A stretch of 64,000 nt of DNA. It comes from Halobacteriales archaeon QS_8_69_26. GTDB lineage: Archaea; Halobacteriota; Halobacteria; Halobacteriales; SW-7-71-33. A program made the translations under genes and the position numbers. The notes beneath the pieces were generated by a model, which was not told the DNA's origin, ran no database searches, and saw nothing but the letters and a program-made list of their open reading frames with translations. Positions 34,125 to 42,914 of this stretch are shown piece after piece (positions within the stretch are counted from its first letter, which is position 1; each line of letters begins with the position of its first letter). Where the stretch lies: the NCBI GenBank assembly GCA_003023195.1, contig PXRX01000023.1, positions 1 to 64,000 of the forward strand. The letters are read 5' to 3'.

Positions 34125-34210
34125 CCGCGTCCCCGGTTCCCCGACCCGGCGGCACCACCTAGGGCCGTACCGGGAGTACTGCCGCTAATGCGTTCCGGCC
34201 AGTACCGGTT

Positions 34211-34228
34211 TACGGTAAATTTACAGTA
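34211..34228. promoter_or_regulatory. Palindromic motif TACGGTA-AATT-TACAGTA
   Basis: This copy of the recurrent element lies between two same-strand genes, 94 bp before the start of the next gene. Half-sites differ only at the central base of each TAC-N-GTA. Confidence 0.65.
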
Positions 34229-34322
34229 AACTCCGGATCACCGCCGTAGAATCAGGATCCGGGGCCCGGACGACGTGACGAGTGGCAACCTTTTCACCGG
34301 TAGCCGTGCCAGCCACCCGTCG

Positions 34323-35063
34323 ATGGCCGACGCCGGGGACGAGTTCGTGGTCGAGGTCAAGCAGTCGGCGGTCCGGACGAACGACGCCGTCGGGGACCGG
34401 ACGACCGACCGGGGGTCGGTGTGGACCTTCGACGCCCCGGAGGCGGCACGACGGCTCTCGGATCGGGGGGAGGGCCGGGTCGCCGTCCAGCGGTCCACAC
34501 CGCAGGACGACGCCGTCGACGCCTACCTGGTCGCCGGCCCGGAGCGCCGGATCCGGGAGCCGGACGGCTCCCTCGACGAGGGGCTGACCTTCGACGTCAG
34601 CGGCAACCAGTACGGCGCACTCGGCGAGGCCCTGGTGCTCGCCCACCCGGTGAACCCCCCGGGGATCACCCGGTACGCCAGGGAGGACGCCCTCCCCGAC
34701 GACCGGCCAGGCGACGACCTGCGGGTTGTACTCGACGCCGACCCGGACCCCGTGGCCGTCCGGGACGCCGCCGGAACGCGCCTGACGTGGGTGCCCGACT
34801 GCCGGGCGCGCGCCCTCCTCGACGGCCGCCGCGTCGCGGAGTACGTCTGCGGGGTCAAGACCGGCGACGCCTCCTTCGAGCGAGCCCAGCGGACGGTGAT
34901 GGCCGCGACGGCCCGGATAGCGACGGTGCTCGCCGTCCGGGTCGACGTCGAGGAACTCCCCGACAGCTACGCCGTCCGGGTCCGCGAGGAGACCGCCAGC
35001 GATCCGGACGAGGCCCACCTCCTCGACGGCGCGCGGGACGCGACGCTCGACGAGTTCGGGTGA
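34323..35063 (+). CDS. Conserved haloarchaeal protein, possible degenerate PD-(D/E)XK fold
   Basis: A 246-residue soluble protein. The C-terminal part has EYVCGVKTGDASFERAQRTVMAATARIATVLAVRVDVEELPDSYAVRVRE (~175-225). The xxKTGxxxxERAQ pattern recalls the Lys of PD-(D/E)XK nuclease cores, where an acidic residue normally sits two places before the Lys; here that place is Gly/Val, so nuclease activity is doubtful. I can give no firmer function. The start at 34323 follows the palindrome region by 94 bp. Confidence 0.75.
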   Translation: MADAGDEFVVEVKQSAVRTNDAVGDRTTDRGSVWTFDAPEAARRLSDRGEGRVAVQRSTPQDDAVDAYLVAGPERRIREPDGSLDEGLTFDVSGNQYGALGEALVLAHPVNPPGITRYAREDALPDDRPGDDLRVVLDADPDPVAVRDAAGTRLTWVPDCRARALLDGRRVAEYVCGVKTGDASFERAQRTVMAATARIATVLAVRVDVEELPDSYAVRVREETASDPDEAHLLDGARDATLDEFG

Positions 35064-35129
35064 CCTGGGAGGCGGTCGGCTCGTCCGTCGCCGGAGCGCC
35101 GTCGGTAGGAGTCGACCCGACCGACCCGT

Positions 35130-35417
35130 TCACCGGTCGTCCAGGTACGTCCCGATGGGTGTGGCCCGCTCCCAGTAGTACTCGAAGAAGTCGCTACCGA
35201 ACCGCATGGCAGCCTCGTCGCGGCCGACCAGGTCGCTGTCCCGGTCGTACGTTCCGTCCGGGAGCGGGAACGAGGGCGTGAACAGCTCCTCGGTCAACAT
35301 GAACGAACAGGGGAGACGGCAGACCCGCTCGTCCACCGATTCCGGGCGTCCCGTCAGGAACTCCGCTGGATCCTTCGAGTACTGGTCGAGGTACTGCTCC
35401 AGGACCGGCGCGGTCAT
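35130..35417 (-). CDS. Uncharacterised small acidic protein
   Basis: A 95-residue protein (MTAPVLEQYLDQYSKDPAEFLTG at the N-terminus, FGSDFFEYYWERATPIGTYLDD at the C-terminus), rich in aromatic and acidic residues, with no recognised motif. Codon bias supports it being real. A much longer in-frame 5' extension was rejected as low-complexity antisense sequence. Confidence 0.65.
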   Translation of the reverse strand: MTAPVLEQYLDQYSKDPAEFLTGRPESVDERVCRLPCSFMLTEELFTPSFPLPDGTYDRDSDLVGRDEAAMRFGSDFFEYYWERATPIGTYLDDR

Positions 35418-35677
35418 GATCCTCACGTTCGTCACCCTGCTCGTGGTCGGGCGGTTCGGCTTGCAGGTCCTCGGTCCTCGTCGCTTCGGGTACCTGTGTT
35501 TCGGGTGTCTGGGTCTGGGTAACCTCGCCGCCTTAGTATGGGCACTGTCCGGATCGCGCCGGTGAGTCCCCGGACCCGTACACGGGCGTACCGATGGGAC
35601 GCTCTCGAACGGCGGCCCGGTCACCCGTGGGTCGTCGGGCGACGAAACACGGCCGTTCGACACACCACCCAGGGCGA

Positions 35678-36091
35678 TCACCCACCGTCCCCTCTCCCGG
35701 CCCGTTCGAGGATCGCGTCCCTGGCTCGCTTCGCACACTCGCGGCTGCCGCGCCGGAAGTGGCAGGTGTTGGCGTCCACCGGGGTCTTGAACATGGCCGT
35801 CCCGTCGTTCTCGAACCGGACCTGGCACACCTGGAGGTAGCCGACCACTATCCCCTCCGCGAACTCGACGCCGGTCACCTCGTCGAGCGGGATCGACTTG
35901 TCCTCGAACTTCGAGCCATCCGGGCGTTCGACGTGGACGTGGTCGTCGTAGACGAACAGCGTGACGTGGTCGAACTCGCAGGCGACGACCGGTTCGAGAC
36001 GGACCACGCCCTCGGGCGGGTTCTCCGGTTCGAGGTCGTCGTCATCGTCGTCCCCGTCCTCGTCGGATCCGCCCCAGGGTAGCCTGACCAT
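35678..36091 (-). CDS. PH-like domain protein, haloarchaeal
   Basis: A 137-residue protein. An acidic N-terminal run (DEDGDDDDDDLEPE) is followed by a beta-rich part (VVACEFDHVTLFVYDDHVHVERPDGSKFEDKSIPLDEVTGVEFAEGIVVGYLQVCQVRFEND) that looks like a bacterial PH-type barrel (lipid- or protein-binding), and a final basic/Cys helix (CHFRRGSRECAKRARDAIL). The function is unknown. The start at 36091 is supported by the loss of protein-like sequence further upstream. Confidence 0.72.
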   Translation of the reverse strand: MVRLPWGGSDEDGDDDDDDLEPENPPEGVVRLEPVVACEFDHVTLFVYDDHVHVERPDGSKFEDKSIPLDEVTGVEFAEGIVVGYLQVCQVRFENDGTAMFKTPVDANTCHFRRGSRECAKRARDAILERAGRGDGG

Positions 36092-36188
36092 CGTCTCGGG
36101 GTTCGGTCGGTACCGTCGAAAAGGTATGGGGTGGCGAGTGGTGACTCCGGGATCCGAACCGGGAGGTCGGCACCGTCGCCTTCGGCAA

Positions 36189-36212
36189 GCGCGCGACGGG
36201 ATGTGAACCCGA
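36189..36212 (-). other. Apparent decayed copy of the tRNA-Arg 3' end
   Basis: On the minus strand this reads TCGGGTTCACATCCCGTCGC then GCGC, almost identical to the T-arm and acceptor 3' half of the tRNA-Arg(CCG) gene 100 bp away (GCGGGTTCAAATCCCGTCGC then GCCC). The rest of a tRNA is absent. Such partial copies mark old integration sites. Confidence 0.55.
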
Positions 36213-36259
36213 TGGCGAGACCTCACTCCGTTCGGTCTCGCGTGGTTCAAATCCCTTTA

Positions 36260-36317
36260 CCCGCTGCTGATTTACGGCTCCCTCGCGGTGCTCGGTCGCG
36301 TGAAAATCAGCAGCGGG
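36260..36317. repeat. 14-bp inverted repeat abutting tRNA-Arg 3' end
   Basis: CCCGCTGCTGATTT (36260-36273) is exactly complementary to 36304-36317, which overlaps the tRNA 3' end. The left arm is preceded by GGTTCAAATCCC (36244-36255), a T-arm piece in inverted orientation. It may be a processing hairpin or terminator, or an inverted duplication left by a mobile element. Confidence 0.6.
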
Positions 36318-36386
36318 CGCGACGGGATTTGAACCCGCGGCAGCTTGGTCCGGAACCAAGTACTCTGTCCACTGAGCTACGCGCCC
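36314..36386 (-). tRNA. tRNA-Arg (anticodon CCG)
   Basis: The minus strand folds as a complete cloverleaf. The acceptor is GGGCGCG/CGCGCCC, the D arm is GCTC...GAGT, the anticodon stem CTTGG/CCAAG encloses loop TTCCGGA (anticodon CCG), and the T arm is GCGGG-TTCAAAT-CCCGT, followed by discriminator G. No CCA is encoded and no intron is present. Its 3' flank carries partial copies of its own T-arm region. Confidence 0.95.
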
Positions 36387-36434
36387 TCGGGATCGAATAT
36401 CGACGGTCGCCGGTTTAACGGTTGTGAACCGCGG

Positions 36435-37895
36435 TCAGTCCTCGCTGGTGGCGTCCACCTCGGGACTGCCGGTCCCCGGACTCGGACCGTCGGGCGGACC
36501 CTCGGCGTCCTCGTCGATCACTGCCTCCTTCCAGGTTCCACGGAGGAACCAGGCGCCCGCGGCGATGGCGCCGAGGATGTTGCCGAGGGCCATCCCGATC
36601 CAGATGCCGCTCGCGCCCATGCCGCTGACGAAGGCGAGGTAGTAGACGGCCGGTACGCGACCGATCCACAGCGCGACCATCGAGAACATCATCGCCGTCT
36701 TGGTGTTGCCCGCGCCGCGGTAGGCGCCCAGCAACACCTGGAGGACCCCGATGAACGCGAACTCGACGGAGCGGATCCGGACGTACTCGACGCCGAGGCG
36801 CAGGGTTTCGGCGGCCTCCGGGGTGTCGGTGCCGACGAACACGCCGACGATGGGGTCGGGGAACAGGGCGGCCACGACGGCGACACAGAGCATCACGCCG
36901 GCGCCGGTCCCGGCGGCGAGGTGGACCGCCCGCTCCGCGCGGTCGGTCTTGCGGGCGCCGAGGTTCTGGCCGACCATCGTGTTCGTCGCTCGACCGAGGC
37001 CCATCGCCGGCAGGAAGACGAGCGAGATGAGGCGGTTACCCAGGCCGTAGGCGGCCACCACGGGCGGCGCGAACGCCGCCACCATCGCGGTCAGGGTGAC
37101 CATCGCCAGGGCGCTCGCGGACTGCTCGGCGGCGCTCGGCACGCCAAGGCGAACGATCTTCTCGATGACCGACAGCTCCGGCCGGAGGTCCGCGACGAGG
37201 ACGTTCGGCCCGGACTCGGCGACGAACAGCACCCACAGGCCGATGACGGTCCCGATGCCACGCGAGAAGATGGTCGCGATGGCGGCGCCGAAGACGCCCC
37301 ACTCGGGGAACGGTCCCACCCCGAAGATGAGCAGTGGGTCCAGCACCACGTTCACGACGACGGTGACGAACATCACCCGCATCGGCGTCCGCGTGTCGCC
37401 GTAGCCCCGCATCAGCGAGGAGAACACGAAGAAGCCGAACATGAACGGCACTCCGAGGAAGATCACCTCCATGTACACTGCTGCAAGGGGGATCACCTGC
37501 GCGGCGGTGTCGGCCTGGCTGGGCAACAGCGCCAGCAGGTCCCGGGTGACGAGGTAGCCGAAGACGCCGAGCACGACCGCCAGCATCGAGACGAACGAGA
37601 CGGTCTGTCCGGCGACGTGGCCTGCCCGCCCCTCGCTCTTGGCCCCCGTGTACTGGGCGACCAGGATCGACCCGGCGGTCGTGAACCCGCCGGCGACCGA
37701 GATGAGCAAAAACACGAGAGGGAACGCGAGGCTCAGCGCGCCCAGGGCGTCCACGTTGTACCGGCCCAGCCACAGGGTGTCCGCGACGTTGTAGGTGACC
37801 TGCAGTAGCTGAATCACCACGATGGGCCAGGCCAGCCTGAACAGCGGGCGGACCAGGCTGCCCTCGGTGATCGAGTCGGCCTCTCCTGTCTGCAC
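36435..37895 (-). CDS. MATE-family multidrug/Na+ antiporter
   Basis: A 486-residue membrane protein with 12 predicted helices in two homologous halves. Typical MATE features are LFRLAWPIVVIQLLQVTYNVADTLWLGRYNVDALGA (~13-48), GYGDTRTPMRVMFVTVVVNVVLDPLLIFG (~155-183) and the second-half copy GAGNTKTAMMFSMVALW. It exports organic cations in exchange for Na+ or H+. GTG 37895 gives the normal family N-terminus; the upstream frame is Arg-rich and not protein-like. Confidence 0.93.
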   Translation of the reverse strand: MQTGEADSITEGSLVRPLFRLAWPIVVIQLLQVTYNVADTLWLGRYNVDALGALSLAFPLVFLLISVAGGFTTAGSILVAQYTGAKSEGRAGHVAGQTVSFVSMLAVVLGVFGYLVTRDLLALLPSQADTAAQVIPLAAVYMEVIFLGVPFMFGFFVFSSLMRGYGDTRTPMRVMFVTVVVNVVLDPLLIFGVGPFPEWGVFGAAIATIFSRGIGTVIGLWVLFVAESGPNVLVADLRPELSVIEKIVRLGVPSAAEQSASALAMVTLTAMVAAFAPPVVAAYGLGNRLISLVFLPAMGLGRATNTMVGQNLGARKTDRAERAVHLAAGTGAGVMLCVAVVAALFPDPIVGVFVGTDTPEAAETLRLGVEYVRIRSVEFAFIGVLQVLLGAYRGAGNTKTAMMFSMVALWIGRVPAVYYLAFVSGMGASGIWIGMALGNILGAIAAGAWFLRGTWKEAVIDEDAEGPPDGPSPGTGSPEVDATSED

Positions 37896-38086
37896 GCGGG
37901 GACTCCTCGCCCTTCGATTCGAAACCGGCCAACATGAACCCTGCGTTACGTTCGCCGGATCCGACTCGGTGCCGGTCGGGCGGCCCCGGGCGGCGTGGAC
38001 GGATGGATCCGCAACCGTGGAGCGAGGCCGTGACAGATGTTGGCACAACCGTTTTGTCCGGCCGGTCCCGAATCCCCGGCGATCCG

Positions 38087-39886
38087 ATGGGACCCCACTC
38101 CTCGCCCCACGAGTCCCCCAAGCGCCGGTCCTGCACCCGCTCCGAACCCCCCGAATCCTCCGAGCGCCGGTACGGAACGCCGTCCTATCTGCCAGAATCG
38201 GCGGGCGTCTCGTCCGGGAGTCTTGCCGATCCCCACTCCGGGAACGGGCGGAACGGCCGGACCCGGCGAGAGGTCCTCTCCGGCGTCGCGGTCCTTGGGG
38301 CGTCGACCGTCGCCGCCTGTGGAAGGCTCCCGGGTCGGGGCGGTGCACGGTCCGGGCCCGCGGACGGGTCGACGACCGTCGCCCTGGAACCGGTCGCGGA
38401 GGGACTGACGGCGCCCCTCGCGTTCGAGTCGCCGGACGGGGTCGACGCCCACTACGTCGTCGACCAGGCAGGATCGATACGCGTCCTCGGGCCCGACGGT
38501 CTCCGGCCCGACCCGTTCCTCGACGTCCGCGACCGGATGGTCGACGTCGAGGGGTACGACGAGCGTGGACTCCTCGGCGTCGCCTTCCACCCCGAGTTCC
38601 CGGCCGACGACCGCGTGTTCGTCCGGTACTCCGCGCCTCCCCGGGAGGGCACACCCCAGGGATGGGACCACACCTTCGTCCTCGCGTCCTTCTCGGCGTC
38701 GGCCGACGGGGCCGACCCCGACTCCGAGCGGACCCTCCTGGAGATACCCCAGCCACAGATGAACCACGACGGCGGCCCGGTCGCGTTCGGCCCCGACGGA
38801 CTCCTGTACGTCGCGGTCGGGGACGGCGGCGGTGCCGGCGACCAGGGCGTGGGTCACGCCGAGGACTGGTACGGGGCCGTCCCCGGCGGCAACGGCCAGG
38901 ACGTGGCGGAGAACCTCCTCGGGAGTGTTCTCCGGATCGACGTGGATACCGATGGAGAGGACAGACCGTACGGGATCCCGGAGGACAATCCCCTGGTCGG
39001 TCGGGAGGGCCTCGACGAGCACTACGCCTGGGGATTCCGTAACCCGTGGGGGATGTCGTTCGCGCCCGACGGACGGTTGCTGGTCGCCGACGTCGGGCAG
39101 AACGAGTACGAGGAGGTGAACGTCGTCGAGAGGGGTGGCAACTACGGGTGGAACGTCCGGGAGGGTCGCCACTGCTACGCCACCGAGGAGTGTTACGACG
39201 AGACGCCCGAGGGCCGACCGCTCAGGGATCCAGTCGTCGAGTACGACCACGGCGGCGACCCACCGAACGGTGCGGCGGTGGTCGGCGGGCACGTCTACCA
39301 GGGATCCATCGGGGCCCTCCGGGGCAGGTACGTCTTCGGCGACTGGCGGTCCGGGCCCGGGGGCGCGCTGTTCGCCGCCACACAGGAGGGCGACGACTGG
39401 CCGGTCGAGGTACTGTCGGTCGAAACGCCGTCGGAGAACGGCATGGACCGACTGCTCCTGGGACTCGGAACCGACCGTGATGGCGAACTGTACGCCTGCA
39501 CGAGCGGTCGGACGACGGTCGGGGGGTCGACGGGAGTCGTCTACCGTGTCGTCCCGTCGACGGGATCGACGACCACGACGACCGACACCGGTAGGGCGAC
39601 CACGACGACCGAGGCGGGCGGGACTACCGCTACCGGTACTACCGGCGGGGAATCACCCACGGAAACCGGACAGGAGCCGACTACTGGCGGCGACGGGACC
39701 CGGACGACCACCGGAGCGGGATCCGGGGCGGGAACCGCGACGGACGACGGGGATGACGGCGTCGGACTGCCCGGGTTCGGGGCGACGGCGGCACTGGCCG
39801 GCCTCGGAGGACTGGCCGCGACACGTTACCTGATCGGATCCGGGAGCGACGAGACCCCGGACTCCCGGGCCGACGACGGGGAGTGA
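38087..39886 (+). CDS. PQQ-type sugar (aldose) dehydrogenase, secreted, PGF-CTERM-like tail
   Basis: A 599-residue soluble glucose/sorbosone dehydrogenase-type six-bladed propeller. After a long N-region (~58 residues) comes a Tat motif TRREVLSGVAVLGASTVAACG with a lipobox-like Cys. The propeller shows GLLGVAFHPEFPADDRVFVRYS, MNHDGGPVAFGPDGLLYVAVGDGGG, GFRNPWGMSFAPDGRLLVADVGQNEYEEVNVVERGGNYGW. A Thr/Gly-rich linker leads to VGLPGFGATAALAGLGGLAATRYL, which resembles a PGF-CTERM archaeosortase signal but has a 16-residue tail. It probably acts on the cell surface on sugars with PQQ or a related cofactor. Confidence 0.88.
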   Translation: MGPHSSPHESPKRRSCTRSEPPESSERRYGTPSYLPESAGVSSGSLADPHSGNGRNGRTRREVLSGVAVLGASTVAACGRLPGRGGARSGPADGSTTVALEPVAEGLTAPLAFESPDGVDAHYVVDQAGSIRVLGPDGLRPDPFLDVRDRMVDVEGYDERGLLGVAFHPEFPADDRVFVRYSAPPREGTPQGWDHTFVLASFSASADGADPDSERTLLEIPQPQMNHDGGPVAFGPDGLLYVAVGDGGGAGDQGVGHAEDWYGAVPGGNGQDVAENLLGSVLRIDVDTDGEDRPYGIPEDNPLVGREGLDEHYAWGFRNPWGMSFAPDGRLLVADVGQNEYEEVNVVERGGNYGWNVREGRHCYATEECYDETPEGRPLRDPVVEYDHGGDPPNGAAVVGGHVYQGSIGALRGRYVFGDWRSGPGGALFAATQEGDDWPVEVLSVETPSENGMDRLLLGLGTDRDGELYACTSGRTTVGGSTGVVYRVVPSTGSTTTTTDTGRATTTTEAGGTTATGTTGGESPTETGQEPTTGGDGTRTTTGAGSGAGTATDDGDDGVGLPGFGATAALAGLGGLAATRYLIGSGSDETPDSRADDGE

Positions 39887-39956
39887 CGCTACCGGTATCC
39901 ACGGAAACGGGGCGACAGAACCGGCGAGACCGCGGATCGAACCGTAACCGACGGCG

Positions 39957-40775
39957 TCAGTTCAGGATCGACTCTGCGATCGAGGCGATCTGGCAGGAGT
40001 CGGCCTCCTCCAGTCGCTCGTCCTCGATGGTGAGTCGCTGTCGGGGGCGGCCGACGTCGACCGGGACCTTCTCGGTGTCGATGATGCCGGACTCCTCGAG
40101 TTCGTTCTTCGTCCGCGAGAACGTGGCCTTCGAGGCGACGCCGACGTCCTCGCCCCACCTGGAGATGTCGTAGAACAGTTGCTCGTTCTTGGCGCCGACG
40201 AGGAGGCTGATCGTCACTTCGTCGAGACCGTCGCCTCCGCTCCGTGCGGTCTCCAGCGAGGACAGCACGTCCGAGAAGTCCTCCTCGGTATCGGCCCCGA
40301 CGTCACTGGCGAGGGTCTCGCGCACCGACGAGAGGGGCGGGGTCCGCAGGTCGAACTCCTCGGCGGCCGTCCAGGCCTCGTCGTACGAATCGACGGCCGT
40401 CCCCACGAAGTCGTCATCGACGGTCGTGAGTCCGGCCACGTCGCCGCCGGCACTCACCACGGCCATCACGACGTCCCCGGTGACGACCGTGGGGTTCTCC
40501 GAGAGGCCGTCCTGTGTCCGCATCTCCAGGGTTCCGTCCGCGACCAGGTCGGCCGCGCTCGACGCCACGATGAAGTCCTCCATGACTCGTCGGAGGATCG
40601 TCCCGTCTGCGAGCATTCGAACCTCCGGCGGTTCGTCCTCGAACTCCATCGTGGTCTCCACGACTGCTTCCACGAGCGATTCGTCCGGCGCGACGACGTA
40701 CGTCGGCCCCTGGGCCTCTGCCAGCACGGTCCGTACGATCCCGTCCGGCCCGCTCTCGAATAGATTCGATTTCAT
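39957..40775 (-). CDS. tbsP: TbsP-type transcriptional regulator
   Basis: A 272-residue protein matching the haloarchaeal TbsP family (former DUF5821) as I know it, with MKSNLFESGPDGIVRTVLAEA at the start and a C-terminal winged HTH (NEQLFYDISRWGEDVGVASKATFSRTKNELEESGIIDTEKVPVDVGRPRQRLTI, ~200-255). In Haloferax volcanii TbsP acts with TrmB on the gluconeogenic gapII gene. An ATTAAATAATA box about 26 bp upstream puts transcription start near 40780, so ATG 40775 is preferred over GTG 40781. Confidence 0.85.
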   Translation of the reverse strand: MKSNLFESGPDGIVRTVLAEAQGPTYVVAPDESLVEAVVETTMEFEDEPPEVRMLADGTILRRVMEDFIVASSAADLVADGTLEMRTQDGLSENPTVVTGDVVMAVVSAGGDVAGLTTVDDDFVGTAVDSYDEAWTAAEEFDLRTPPLSSVRETLASDVGADTEEDFSDVLSSLETARSGGDGLDEVTISLLVGAKNEQLFYDISRWGEDVGVASKATFSRTKNELEESGIIDTEKVPVDVGRPRQRLTIEDERLEEADSCQIASIAESILN

Positions 40776-40800
40776 TCTCACGAGTCAGTTGAGGGTGAAC

Positions 40801-40812
40801 TATTATTTAATA
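40801..40812 (-). promoter_or_regulatory. TATA box of tbsP-like gene
   Basis: The minus-strand sequence ATTAAATAATA is a strong AT island. Its centre is about 26-31 bp before the proposed start, giving a leader of only a few bases. Confidence 0.5.
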
Positions 40813-41037
40813 TTACCGCTATTAGATTGTATCATTAGGGATTCGCCTATATTACGCAACGGAGTGAAATGGAAATCGGTATTACGGATCGAAATCTCAA
40901 TTCGCTCCGTGGGGACGGGTGACGGAGGGTGCGAAACCGTTCCCGACCGCCGCCCTGCGGTCGATTCCACGGCCGAGGATCGGTCCGGCAGTGCGTTCCC
41001 GTCGAACTTTATGGTGCCGGGGTCCCTGCGCCCCACC

Positions 41038-41475
41038 ATGGAACGCTGTCCGCGGTGTGGGGCCGACCTCGAAACGTTCTCGCTGTGGGGTCGGGAACAA
41101 CCGACCTGCCCGGAGTGTAGCTACGTGGGGGTGTCGGTCCACCACGGGAGCGACCGCGAGGACCCCGAGTCCTGGCAGACCGCCCTCGAACGGTTCCGCG
41201 AGAAGGGGTTCGACGGGCCGGATCCCGCCGCGTTCGACCGGGAGGACCCGGGCGACCACTCCACGGAAGACGCGAACGGATCCGACCCGGACGGTGAGGA
41301 CGGGACGGATCCCGGGGACGCGAACGGGTCCGATCCGGAGGGGACGAACGGGTCCGATCCGGAGGGGACGAACGGGTCCGATCCGGAATCGGAGAGCGGG
41401 ACGGATCCCGCTCCCGAGGACGGGTCCGAGCCCCGTTCCCCCGAGTCGGAGACTGTGGACGCGGAAGGGGCCTGA
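41038..41475 (+). CDS. Zinc-ribbon protein with acidic repeat tail
   Basis: A 145-residue protein. The N-terminus has two CxxC pairs (ERCPRCGADL and QPTCPECSYVGV) forming a zinc ribbon, then a helix (DPESWQTALERFREKGFDGPDP). The remainder is a disordered tail with NGSDPEGT repeats encoded by a 24-bp tandem duplication. Zinc-ribbon haloarchaeal proteins of this size often bind RNA or other proteins; nothing more can be said. Confidence 0.75.
   Translation: MERCPRCGADLETFSLWGREQPTCPECSYVGVSVHHGSDREDPESWQTALERFREKGFDGPDPAAFDREDPGDHSTEDANGSDPDGEDGTDPGDANGSDPEGTNGSDPEGTNGSDPESESGTDPAPEDGSEPRSPESETVDAEGA
41322..41390. repeat. 24-bp tandem duplication in zinc-ribbon gene
   Basis: GAACGGGTCCGATCCGGA starts at 41322, 41346 and 41370, exactly 24 bp apart. 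The frame is kept and gives three NGSDPE units. It is one of several 24/27-bp tandem duplications in the window. Confidence 0.85.
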
Positions 41476-41577
41476 CCGGGGGGAACGAGTTCGGCGGATC
41501 TACAGGAGGGACCCGGAGTGATCGCTCGGGTGACGCCGGAAAAAACGGTGGGGGTGCCGGAGAGAACGGTGACGGTC

Positions 41578-42606
41578 TCAGTCCTCGGACTCGACGGCGG
41601 CCTCCTGGCCGCCCCGGGTCCGCTCTTCCTCCTCGTCGGAGCGTGCGGCCACCAGCGCACCCCGGGCGACGCTGTAGAGGGGTTCGTTGGCGTGGCGGAC
41701 GCCGCTGATGGAGAAGGGAATGTTGGCGTCCCGGAGGTGGTCCCGGAACAGGTCCTCGAACCCGCGGGGGCTGGAGGTGCCGCCGGTGACGACGACGGGC
41801 ACGTCCAGGCCCTCCTCGACGTCCTCCTCGTCGACCTCGCGGACGATGTTCTCGATGACGTAGTCCAGCAGGTTCTCGTAGTAGATCGAGAGCGCACCCT
41901 CGACGCCACCGACGTCGGTGGTGAAGTCGAGTTCGAACTCGTCCTCCTTGATCGACGTGACCTTGTCGACGGGGGTGCCGGTGGCCTGGGCCGCCTGCTC
42001 GTCTATCCAGTCACCGCCGCGCGCGACGGAGAACTTCATCACCGGCACGGCGTAGTAGGACAGGCAGACGTTGGTCATGCCGGCCCCGAAACTGATCCCC
42101 AGTCCGGTGAAGTTGTTGTCGGCCAGTTCCGAGTAGATGACCGCCATCCCCTCGTTGATCGGTTCGGCGTTGTACCCCATGTCGTCGAGGAACGACTCGA
42201 TGGTCTTCTGGTGGTACAGCGTGCTCAGGTCCGAGTCGATGGGGTCGGCCGGCGACGAGAAGTAGAGCTTCTCGCCGGGTTCGTCCGGTTCGCCCACCAC
42301 CTGTTCGGTGATGAGCTTTATCATCGGGATGGCCGACTTCTCGTCGCTGGAGAGGATCCCCTGTTGCATCGGGCGGCGGGTCTCCTTGTTGAAGATGTTC
42401 GCGAAGTTCAGGGCGTCGTCCCCCACGACGTACACCTTGTTGTCCTTCCGGATGTGCAGAACCTCCGACCGGCTGAGCATCTGCTCCGCCATGTCGGAGT
42501 GTTCGATCTCGACGAACGAGTTCCGCTGCTGGACGAACACCGTGTCGTTACCATCCTGCTGCGCGGACAGGATGTTCATCGTGCCGACGTCGATGCCTTT
42601 GGCCAT
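41578..42606 (-). CDS. Haloarchaeal actin homologue (salactin/volactin-like)
   Basis: A 342-residue actin/MreB/ParM-fold ATPase. The N-terminal phosphate-1 loop is [14 protein letters not shown], the second phosphate loop is [18 protein letters not shown] (~164-181), the adenosine motif is [13 protein letters not shown] (~282-294), and [16 protein letters not shown] is the hinge segment. In Halobacterium, salactin forms dynamically unstable filaments, and a Haloferax relative (volactin) also polymerises. A TTTTATTATG box at 42633-42643 gives a nearly leaderless transcript. The C-terminal tail is acidic and short. Confidence 0.9.
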   Translation of the reverse strand: MAKGIDVGTMNILSAQQDGNDTVFVQQRNSFVEIEHSDMAEQMLSRSEVLHIRKDNKVYVVGDDALNFANIFNKETRRPMQQGILSSDEKSAIPMIKLITEQVVGEPDEPGEKLYFSSPADPIDSDLSTLYHQKTIESFLDDMGYNAEPINEGMAVIYSELADNNFTGLGISFGAGMTNVCLSYYAVPVMKFSVARGGDWIDEQAAQATGTPVDKVTSIKEDEFELDFTTDVGGVEGALSIYYENLLDYVIENIVREVDEEDVEEGLDVPVVVTGGTSSPRGFEDLFRDHLRDANIPFSISGVRHANEPLYSVARGALVAARSDEEEERTRGGQEAAVESED

Positions 42607-42914
42607 GACTCGCCCGATACTGCCTCCGAAGGCATAATAAAACCCTGTGACTGATGGTTGATATCGTCTGACGTGCGACAGACGACCGCAAGCATGCGAG
42701 GGGGTAACGGACCATGTATTAACGACGGCCATAAGAGTAAACAAAGGTTCTGCTGACTGCGCACGGCCCGCGAGCACCGGAGCGGCGGCGCGAGGTTACG
42801 AATCGACCTCGACAGGTGGTGGCGGGACACTGGGGATCCGGTGATGGAGTTCCGGTGGAGGGGCTCCGGTAGCGGGGACGGATCGGGGCGGGGTGACTGG
42901 AGGCCGACGGGGGA
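42607..42914. other. Intergenic region upstream of the actin homologue
   Basis: This 308-bp stretch holds the actin gene's promoter (TTTTATTATG, minus strand, 42633-42643), a small hairpin GTCTG...CAGAC near 42668-42687, and AT-rich sequence at 42715-42745 that could hold a further promoter element. I find no coding sequence in it. Confidence 0.6.

Noticed and set aside
32400-34250. Insertion sequence around the wHTH gene
   Set aside because: No transposase frame, terminal inverted repeats or target duplication could be found.
35416-35565. 49-codon plus-strand frame with hydrophobic stretches
   Set aside because: It begins almost back-to-back with the minus-strand gene starting at 35417, with no promoter or ribosome site; too weak to report as a gene.
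36135-36175. Second tRNA gene next to tRNA-Arg
   Set aside because: Only T-arm-like pieces are present (for example around GGATCCGAACCGG); no acceptor, D or anticodon arm could be built.
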